A stretch of DNA of 64,000 nt from contig DMMY01000011.1 in NCBI GenBank assembly GCA_003452935.1, positions 24,512 through 88,511 on the forward strand, in the 5' to 3' direction. This DNA comes from Elusimicrobiota bacterium. Its GTDB lineage: Bacteria; Elusimicrobiota; Elusimicrobia; UBA1565; UBA9628. The notes beneath the pieces were generated by a model. The model saw only the letters and a list, made by a program, of their open reading frames with translations. It had not been told where the DNA came from and ran no database searches. Position numbers and translations under genes: made by a program. How positions within the stretch are numbered: position 1 is the stretch's first letter; each line of letters starts with the position of its first letter. This document shows positions 40,322 through 48,300 of the stretch, one piece after another.

Positions 40322-41582
40322 GCATCGCGGCCGGAGCCAGAACCCCGCGACCGAGGGTTCGGCGCTCATTACCGCGCTGCTCATACTCCTCTTCGCCTTG
40401 CCCGTGGGCATCGCCTTCTACCGCTATACCGTGGTCACGATGCGCAGCGCCATAGCGGAGCAGCGCCAGAAAACCGCCGCCGGCATGGCCAACGACGTGG
40501 TGACCGACTATATGCGCCAATTTTCCCAGGACGCGTACAATGGGCACTACGACATAGACAAGCTGGACCGCCCGGAAACCTTCTATTCCAACGGTTTCTC
40601 CACCGTCGCGTTCGAAACCGACCAGATCAACCGCAGCGTTTATCTGCGCGCCGAAGGCTCCTACGGGACACCGAACAATCCCCTGGCGCGCAAGGTCATT
40701 GAAGCCCTCATTCAATTCCAGTCCGACCTGACTCAGTACGGGACCATGATCAACGGAGCCTTCACCATATCGGCGGACAACGCCTCTTATGACGGCGGGC
40801 TGTGGATCAACGGCAATCTCTCCGTGACCGGCGACAACGTCCGCTTCAACGGCGGCCCCCTGGTCGTCAACGGCAATCTCTCGGGCGCCGCCTCCGTGGT
40901 CCTCGATGGCGACCTCTACTACAGCGGCACGAGCGCCGGCTCGGTCTCGGTGCTGGGCAACAAATACAACTTCGTCCCGACCGTGAGCTGGCCCGCCTTG
41001 GATTTCAACTACTATGACGCCCATTACACCTACAAGACCACGACGGATAGGACCATCGTGTTCAATTCCACCGGGACCTTCACCATCGTCAATGGCCCCA
41101 CATTTTCCATACCTTCCCAGGGAGCCATTATCTACGGGGAAAACTGCAACCTGACGATCAAGGGGGTGGTCAGCGGACGCGTGACCGTGATCGCGGGCGG
41201 CGCCGTCGGAACCTGCTCCAGTTCCAACGGCAAGATCACGGTCTCGGATAATCTTTTTTACGTGGGTTCGAGCTCCATCAGCGCCGACGCGAACCAGTCC
41301 TTCGCGGCCCTGGCGCGCAATTGCGTCACTTTCTCCAAAACCGGAGCGAACCTCGTCGCCGTGGGCATCTATTTCGTGGAGCAGGGCACCAGCAACATGA
41401 GCCTATCCGGCTCTTCGGGCCGCTCGTTCTGGCTCTACGGAGTGCGCACCCAAGGCATCAACATCAGCCCTTCGAGCTCCTTTAACTCTTTGCGCTCCAT
41501 CAACTATGACAACAACTTGCGGGCCTATCCGCCTCCCGGCCTGCCCGAGAAGGCCCTCCTCGTCAACTGGAGCCTGCATTAA
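40269..41582 (+). CDS. PilX-like exported protein with beta-solenoid C-terminus
   Basis: About 437 aa. Hydrophobic N-terminal helix SALITALLILLFALPVGIAF, a PilX-like helical region, then a repetitive Gly/Asn-rich C-terminal half (GGLWINGNLSVTGDNVRFNG, VVNGNLSGAASVVLDGD, NCNLTIKGVVSGRVTVIAGG) typical of a beta-solenoid. Homologous in layout to the gene at 30196. The start lies within the end of the PilW-like gene; ATG 40269 is used, with ATG 40254 or 40197 possible. None has a strong ribosome site. Confidence 0.72.
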   Translation: MPWKQTYILSCSRLKTVRHRGRSQNPATEGSALITALLILLFALPVGIAFYRYTVVTMRSAIAEQRQKTAAGMANDVVTDYMRQFSQDAYNGHYDIDKLDRPETFYSNGFSTVAFETDQINRSVYLRAEGSYGTPNNPLARKVIEALIQFQSDLTQYGTMINGAFTISADNASYDGGLWINGNLSVTGDNVRFNGGPLVVNGNLSGAASVVLDGDLYYSGTSAGSVSVLGNKYNFVPTVSWPALDFNYYDAHYTYKTTTDRTIVFNSTGTFTIVNGPTFSIPSQGAIIYGENCNLTIKGVVSGRVTVIAGGAVGTCSSSNGKITVSDNLFYVGSSSISADANQSFAALARNCVTFSKTGANLVAVGIYFVEQGTSNMSLSGSSGRSFWLYGVRTQGINISPSSSFNSLRSINYDNNLRAYPPPGLPEKALLVNWSLH

Positions 41583-41603
41583 CCCGGATACGGAAATGAC
41601 GGT

Positions 41604-42611
41604 TCAGTACGCCGCTTCCAGGCGGCCACGGAAAACCCGGTAGATGAACGCCGTATAAAACACGACCCAGGGCATGCCCAGCAAGGCGATGTTGCGCATG
41701 ATGGCCAGGGTCTTGCGGGAAGAGGCCGCGTTGTAGATGGTGAGGCTCCACGCCGGATCCAGGCTCGATCGAACCAGGCAAGGATACAGCATGGCCGCCA
41801 GCAGAGCGACGCAGGCAGCGACGACCACCGCGCCGCAGAGCCAAGCCCTGAAAAACGCCCGGGCGCGCAAAGCCATGGCCATGCCCCCGATCGCGGCCAG
41901 GGCCCCGGCCAGGGCGCTCCAGGTCCAAAGACAACGGCCCAGACCCTCCGGGGCCGCTGGGACATGGACTATGCTGATGAGGCCCAACGAAACGAACAAC
42001 GCGCAAAAGGCCTCAAGAGCGCGCCAAGAGCAGAATCTGGCGCGCTCCTGCAGCCGCCCTCCAGCCTTGACGCACAGATAAAGACCCCCGTGCAGGGCGA
42101 AGAGCGCGACCGCGAAACAGCCGACGAGCAAAGGGTACGGCTTGAGCAACCCCCATAAGGCGCCGGCAAATTCCATATCCGCGCCCACGGCCAGTCCCAT
42201 GACCAGGTTGCCGGCCGCCACCCCGAAAAGGAAGCTCGCCCCCGCGCTGCCGGCAAAGAAACAGCGGTCCCAAAAACCCCTCCACGCCGCGGACTCGCTC
42301 TGGGCCCGAAACTCCAGAGCCATGGCGCGGGCCATGAGGCAAAACAGCAGCAATATAAAAGGCAAGTAGAAAGCTGAAAACGCCGTGGCATAGGCATGCG
42401 GAAAAGCCGCGAACAGAGCCGCGCCGAACGTGATCAGCCACACCTCGTTGCCGTCCCAGAACGGAGCGATAGCGGCCATGGCCGAGAGCTTCTCCTCCTC
42501 CGCGCGCCAGAAAGGATGCAATATCCCCACGCCGAGGTCGAAGCCGTCAAGGACGGCGTAGCCGGCCAGCAGCGCGCCCAGCAGAATGAACCACAGGGTG
42601 TTGAGGTCCAT
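41604..42611 (-). CDS. cydB: Cytochrome bd oxidase subunit II
   Basis: 335 aa, eight or more membrane segments. MDLNTLWFILLGALLAGYAV and DGFDLGVGILHPF are the signature N-terminus, with DGNEVWLITFGAALFAAFP next. Supports subunit I in quinol oxidation and oxygen reduction. Starts one base after the cydA stop; a longer reading inside cydA is rejected. Confidence 0.95.
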   Translation of the reverse strand: MDLNTLWFILLGALLAGYAVLDGFDLGVGILHPFWRAEEEKLSAMAAIAPFWDGNEVWLITFGAALFAAFPHAYATAFSAFYLPFILLLFCLMARAMALEFRAQSESAAWRGFWDRCFFAGSAGASFLFGVAAGNLVMGLAVGADMEFAGALWGLLKPYPLLVGCFAVALFALHGGLYLCVKAGGRLQERARFCSWRALEAFCALFVSLGLISIVHVPAAPEGLGRCLWTWSALAGALAAIGGMAMALRARAFFRAWLCGAVVVAACVALLAAMLYPCLVRSSLDPAWSLTIYNAASSRKTLAIMRNIALLGMPWVVFYTAFIYRVFRGRLEAAY

Positions 42612-42612
42612 C

Positions 42613-43950
42613 TCAGGCCGCCGCTCCCTGCGGACCCTTGCGGATCTTTTCGAGCAGAGCCCAAAGCCAAAGCGCGAAAAGCGCGCCATACACCAGCCCA
42701 AAAAGGGCCAAGGAGACCAGCACCTGTCCGGCGCCGACCACGCGCGAAACCCCGTCCGTCGTGCGCAGCAGTCCGTAGACGATCCAGGGCTGGCGGCCCA
42801 CCTCGGCGGCCACCCAGCCGGCTTGGTTGGCCGCATAGGGACCCAGCACGGCGAAGACGAAGATCCACAGCAGCCAGCGCCGCGTGAAAAGAGTTCCGCG
42901 CCGGAGCATGAATAACGCCGCGAGAGTGAGTCCGATGAACGCCATGCCCAGGCCGATCATGAGATGATAGGCCTGGAAAGGAAGCCAGACCGGCGGACGA
43001 TCCTCGGGCTTAAACGCGTCCAGGGCGGTCACGGGACGATCCAGGTCCCGATAGACCAGAAGGCTCAGGAGCCGGGGGACCGCCAGGCCGAAACGAACGC
43101 GCTCGCCCGAGGCGTCGGGCCAACCGCAAAGATAAAGACCCGTGCCCGCGGCCTCTGTCCGGAAATGGCCCTCGAAAGCCGCCAACTTGGCGGGCTGGGT
43201 CCAAGCCACCGTCCTGGCTTGGTCATCTCCGGTCACCAGGGCGGCCAGAGACGCCACGGCGGCATAGACGAGCGCCAGGCTGAAATTGCGCCGCGCGAAC
43301 TGCTGATGGCGGCCCTTGAGCACATACCAGGCGGACACGCTCATGACGAAGAACGCGCCCAGGATGAAGGCCCCGCAAAGGACGTGCTGCAATCGGGGCA
43401 GGGCCGAGGGATTGAAGACCATGGCCCAAAAATCCGTGATCTCCGCCCGCAGGCCATGGCCGGTCTCCACCAAACGATAGCCGGCCGGCGTCTGCTGCCA
43501 GGCATTGGCCACCACGATCCAGACCGCCGACAAGACGGAGCCCAAAGCCACCATCAGCGTGGAAAAAAAATGCAGCCGGGGGCTGACGCTCTCCCAACCG
43601 AAGACCAGGATGCCCAGGAAGCACGATTCCAAAAAAAAGGCGAAAATCCCCTCCGCCGCCAGAGCCGATCCGAAGACGTCGCCCACGAAACGCGAGAATG
43701 AAGACCAATTGGTCCCGAATTGGAACTCCATCACGACGCCGCTGGCCGCTCCCAGCGCGAAATTGAGCGCGAATATCCGGGTCCAGAACCGGGCCGCGGA
43801 CTCATAGAGCCGGTCCCCGGTCCTCAGGTACATGGCCTCCACGCCGGCCATAAAAACCGCCAAGCCGATGGTAAGCGGCGGGAAGAGATAATGAAACATC
43901 ACGGTCAGGGCGAACTGCAGACGCGCCAGAAAGGCGACGTCAAGACTCAC
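42613..43950 (-). CDS. cydA: Cytochrome bd oxidase subunit I
   Basis: 445 aa quinol oxidase with high-affinity heme sites. RLQFALTVMFHYLFPPLTIG contains the heme-ligand His, and GRQPWIVYG is diagnostic. Shorter than the E. coli protein (about 520 aa), consistent with a short Q-loop (CIO-like) type. Starts at GTG 43950, overlapping the glgC stop as GTGA. Expected to give microaerobic respiration. No cydX or cydDC is seen nearby. Confidence 0.95.
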   Translation of the reverse strand: MSLDVAFLARLQFALTVMFHYLFPPLTIGLAVFMAGVEAMYLRTGDRLYESAARFWTRIFALNFALGAASGVVMEFQFGTNWSSFSRFVGDVFGSALAAEGIFAFFLESCFLGILVFGWESVSPRLHFFSTLMVALGSVLSAVWIVVANAWQQTPAGYRLVETGHGLRAEITDFWAMVFNPSALPRLQHVLCGAFILGAFFVMSVSAWYVLKGRHQQFARRNFSLALVYAAVASLAALVTGDDQARTVAWTQPAKLAAFEGHFRTEAAGTGLYLCGWPDASGERVRFGLAVPRLLSLLVYRDLDRPVTALDAFKPEDRPPVWLPFQAYHLMIGLGMAFIGLTLAALFMLRRGTLFTRRWLLWIFVFAVLGPYAANQAGWVAAEVGRQPWIVYGLLRTTDGVSRVVGAGQVLVSLALFGLVYGALFALWLWALLEKIRKGPQGAAA

Positions 43951-45188
43951 GGCAGGATGACGTCGCCCTTGGCGATGACCACGATGCCCCCGGGGCTGAC
44001 GTAAAAGCGCTTGCGGTCTTCCTCCGGGTTGACCCCGATCTTGGTGCCCTCGGGAATGCGCACGTCCTTGTCGATAATGGCCCGTCGGATCACGGCGCGA
44101 CGGCCCACGTCCACGTTGTCGAAAAGGATGGATTCCTGGATCTGCGCGTAGGAGTTGATCCGGCAGAAAGGGCCCACGACCGAGCTGTGCACCCGGCCGC
44201 CGCTGATGATGGTTCCGGGAGCGATCACCGAATCCGTGGCCGTGCCCACGCGGCCGTCCGGACCCTCCTGGGAAAAAATGAACTTGGGAGGGGGGGCCAC
44301 GACCTGGGCCGTGTAGATGGGCCAGTTGCGGTCATAAAGGTTGAATTCGGGATCGATGGCCACGAGGTCCATGTTGGCCGACCAGTAAGCGTCGATGGTG
44401 CCCACGTCGCGCCAGTACTTGGAGGCCTTCTTGTTCATGTCCACGAACTGATAGGCCATGACCGGCCCCCCGCGCATCATGCGCCAGACGATATCGCGGC
44501 CTATGTCGTGGGTGCTCTCCGGGTCCGAAGCGCTGGCTTCAAGGGCCTTGCGCAAGGCCGATATGCGAAAAGCGTAAATGCCCATGGAGGCCAGGCAAAT
44601 ATCGGGATGGCCGGGAACGGTCTTGGGATCGTTGGGCTTCTCCTGGAAGCCGACGACCCGGCTGCCGGTGTCCACCTCGAAGATGCCCAGGCCGGAGGCT
44701 TGCGATTTGGAGACTTCGACGGCGCCTATGGTCATATCCGCCCCGGTCTGGACATGGAAATCCAGCATGGGCCTATAATCCATCTTGTAGATATGGTCCC
44801 CCGAGAGGACCAGCACGACCTCAGCATCCTCCTGCTCGATGGTGGTTAAATTTTGATAAAGCGCGTCCGCCGTGCCCCGGAACGACTCCTCGCCGGCGCG
44901 ATGCTGGGGCGCCAGCGACTCGACGAATTCGCCTATGGTGGGGCGGCTGATAAAGCGCCAGCCCTCGCGCAGGTGACGGTTAAGGGACGCGGGCACGTAT
45001 TGCGTGAAGACGAATATGCGGCGCAGGCCCGAGTTGATGCAATTCGACAAGGTCATGTCGATGATGCGGTATATCCCGCCGAACGGCACGGCGGGCTTGC
45101 AACGGACCTGGGTCAAGGGGCCCAACCTTTCCCCCTTGCCTCCGGCCAGGATGACCACCAAGGTCCAGCGGTTATAGCTTCCGATCAT
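43947..45188 (-). CDS. glgC: Glucose-1-phosphate adenylyltransferase
   Basis: 413 aa, makes ADP-glucose for glycogen. The nucleotidyltransferase motif GGKGERLGPLTQVRCKPAVP is clear, followed by LSGDHIYKMDY, GFQEKPND and a left-handed beta-helix C-terminus (SVVGPFCRINSYAQIQESIL). Shares a transcript with cydA/cydB through a GTGA overlap, an unexpected link between storage metabolism and respiration. TGCTAAAAT upstream is its likely extended -10. Confidence 0.95.
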   Translation of the reverse strand: MIGSYNRWTLVVILAGGKGERLGPLTQVRCKPAVPFGGIYRIIDMTLSNCINSGLRRIFVFTQYVPASLNRHLREGWRFISRPTIGEFVESLAPQHRAGEESFRGTADALYQNLTTIEQEDAEVVLVLSGDHIYKMDYRPMLDFHVQTGADMTIGAVEVSKSQASGLGIFEVDTGSRVVGFQEKPNDPKTVPGHPDICLASMGIYAFRISALRKALEASASDPESTHDIGRDIVWRMMRGGPVMAYQFVDMNKKASKYWRDVGTIDAYWSANMDLVAIDPEFNLYDRNWPIYTAQVVAPPPKFIFSQEGPDGRVGTATDSVIAPGTIISGGRVHSSVVGPFCRINSYAQIQESILFDNVDVGRRAVIRRAIIDKDVRIPEGTKIGVNPEEDRKRFYVSPGGIVVIAKGDVILP

Positions 45189-45210
45189 GGCTTGCGCCTA
45201 CAGGTCTCGC

Positions 45211-45219
45211 ATTTTAGCA
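45211..45219 (-). promoter_or_regulatory. Extended -10 (TGCTAAAAT) of glgC-cydA-cydB
   Basis: Predicted start near 45204, leader about 16 nt. There is no clear Shine-Dalgarno before the ATG at 45188. Confidence 0.45.
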
Positions 45220-45259
45220 CTTTATCGCGGCCCCGGCCTATAGGATGGACCAAAAAAAA

Positions 45260-45288
45260 TTGACCGCGGACAGTAGAAAGGGCAAAAT
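45260..45288 (+). promoter_or_regulatory. Promoter of the macroglobulin operon
   Basis: TTGACC (45260-45265), 17-base spacer, CAAAAT (45283-45288), predicted start about 45295. The resulting short leader contains AGGAGG (45300-45305) just before the ATG at 45310. This argues against the upstream ATG at 45289, which lies inside the promoter. Confidence 0.55.
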
Positions 45289-45309
45289 ATGGCCAGACTA
45301 GGAGGCCTC

Positions 45310-48300
45310 ATGCGACCGATCTTGCTCGCCGTGATCTTTTTCGCAATTCCGATGGTCGCGGGCGCCAAAACAGCCCAAACATCCCTAGCCGAGGTCGACG
45401 CGCAGTTCAATAAGGGGCTCTACAACGAAGCTCTGACGGGCTACGAGTCCTTGGCCAAGTCTCCCAAGGAAGAAGTCCGCCTCAAAGCCCTTTACCGGGC
45501 CGTGGAATGCCAAGCCTTGTTGTTTCGCTACGGAGAGGCGGCGCAGCGGGCCCTCTCCAGCCGGCTCCCGCCCGACCCGGTTTGGCGCGGACGATTCCTT
45601 ATCCAGCGGGCGGAACTCGCGAGAGAATTTCTCAGGCAATACGGCTTGGCCGCCGCCTCGGACGAGGCCGGCGATGACAAGGACATCATGCGCCGCACGC
45701 CGCAGCAATGGCGCCAGGACGCCGAGGAGTCCTACCTCGCGCTATGGCCCCTGCGCCACAAGCTGGCGCAAAACCCTATTTCCCAAGAAAGCTATTTCGT
45801 GGACCTTAAAGGCGCGCAGACGGACATGGCTCCCACGCTCTGGGACTTCGCGGCCCTGCGCTGGACCGATTACCTGCTCACTCAAAAGGCTGTCCCATCG
45901 GGGCAGAATCCTCCCTTTCTTTCCTTTATCCGGCCGGACTACGACCGCAAGTTCTCGCCCCAAGACGCGGCCGCTGCCCAGGCCGGCGCCGTCATGGAGG
46001 AATCCGCGCGCCTGACCGGCAAAGACCGCGCCGCCGCGCGCCAAGAATGGCGCGTGCGCAGGCTGATGATCCCTTTCGAACACCCCGACCGCGTCGCGCC
46101 AGCCCCGGACGGACACGCCGCGACTAACGCCGCGGCCGCAATCCTCAAAAATTGGATGGATTCATTCACCGAGCCTCCAGCCAGGGCCGAGGCCGCTCTG
46201 AAAGCCGCGCGATTGCTCAGCGCCGACGAACGCTACGAGGAAACCGTGGCGCTCTGCCGGCGCACGGAAAAGCTCTGGCCGCTTGCCAGAGTCGGCCGCC
46301 ATTGCGCCAGAATAAGGACCGAGATAGAACTTCCGGTCCTCGAGCTGACCGCCCTCTTTGTTCCGCCGCCGGGAAAAAACGCCTTCAAGCTCCGCTCCCG
46401 CAATCTGGATTTCGCGCATTTTCGCATCTTCCGCCTGGACCCGCAAGAAGTCATCGCCAGAGGCAAGAACCGGCCGCAGGATTGGTCGGCCCTGCGCCAC
46501 CCGCAGCGCGACTTGATCGAGGAATACGCCGCTCGCCAGCCGGATTTCTCCTGGAAGACGGCGATCAGCTCCCACGCTCCTTACGCCTATTCCCACACCG
46601 AGGCGTCCGCGCCCCGACTGTGGCCCGGCATCTACCTGGCCTTGGCCAGCTCCGATGAACGCTTCCAGCCCAAGAGCTCCCTGCTCTCAGGCGCCATCGT
46701 CAACATCACGGAGCTTTTTCTCATCGCCAGCGCGGGCGCCCAGGGCCCGGAACGGGATTTCGTCTTTGACCCGGCCGGCCCCAAGGAGCGCACGGCCCCG
46801 GTCTTTCATTTCTACGCCCTCAATGCCTTGAGCGGCCGGCCCGTCTCGGCCGAGATAGACGCTTTCCGCAGGGAACATCGCGGGATGAGCGGTCTGCAGC
46901 GCCTTTCCCTCGATATCGACGCAAGCGGAATGGCATCGGTCCGGGAATCCATCCCTCTCATCTACGGCGCCAACTCCCACGCATCGCTTGATGTCTTGGC
47001 AAAATCCGGCCAGTCCTACGCTTACCCGAGCCAGCCCGTTTCCTTCAGCCACAGCGTGCCGCAGCCTATAGAGGTGCACCTGGAAACGGACCGGCCGGTC
47101 TACCGGCCGGGGCAGGAAGTGCGTGTAAAAATCACCGTGCTGCGCCGCATCCCGCGCGGCTACAAGGTCTATGACGGAACCGCCCAGGTCGATTTCACGG
47201 CGCGAGATGCCAACTATCAGGAAATTTTCAGAAAAACCGTCAAACTCAACGCCCTGGGCAGCGCCGCGGTCAGGTTCCACATTCCCACGGGCAGGCTGCT
47301 GGGCAACTATCGCATCCAAGCAATTCTGGCGGACTTCAACCGCGTCTTCGAGGGCGACTCCAATTTCGCGGTCGAGGAGTACAAGAGGCCGGAATTCGAG
47401 GTCACGGTGGATGAGTCCACCGGCGCGTGGAAATTCGGGCAAACCGCCGTCGTCACGGGAAAGGCCAGATACTACTTTGGCGGCCCGGTGCCGGACGCGC
47501 CGGTTTCGTACCGCATCTATCGCGAGGCCTATATCCCGTGGTTTTGCTGGTGGTGGCGGGGACTCTCACGCGGCAGAGCCGAGGTGGCCTCTGGCCAAGT
47601 CAAGACCGACTCCGACGGGAACTTCTCCGTGGACTTCACCCCTTTGCCTGAAGATGCCGCTCTCAAGGATCCCTGGCCCGCGAGCTTTCATGTCGAGGTT
47701 GAATCGCGCGACCCGGGCGGCCGCACCATCGCAGGCGCTCGCTCCTTCCGCGCCGGGGCCAAGGCCTATCTCTTCGAGATATCGCCCGAATCCGGGTTTC
47801 TCAGCGCGGGACGGCCCAGCCAGGTGCCGGCGCGCCTGATGAACCTCAACGAGTCGGCCGTGTCCGGCGCAGGCGAGTTTGAACTTTTCCAGTTGAAGGG
47901 CCGGCCCAAATCCCATGAAAGCGAGCCATCGTGGGCAGGCTATTTCCCGCAGATGCCTTCCCTGGAGAACCTATATAAGGAAATCCCGAACAACGACAAG
48001 GTCGCGGCCGGGAAACTCGCCTTCCTGGCTGATAGACCGACTCGTTTGCCCTTGGGCAGCCTGGAACCCGGGGCTTATCGCCTGACAGTGCGCGCCAATG
48101 ATCCCTGGGGCGGCGCAAGCGAGCAATCCATCATCCTCTTGTGCGCGGATAAAAAAGGCAAGCTCGACCTAGGCCTGCCCGCAACGGCCATCCCGGAGCA
48201 TGCCTCGTATCTGCCCGGGGAGACCGCCCGCATACTGCTGGGCTCGGATCATCTGGAATCGACCCAGTTCGTGGAGATTTGGGGCGGCGAACACCTGCTC

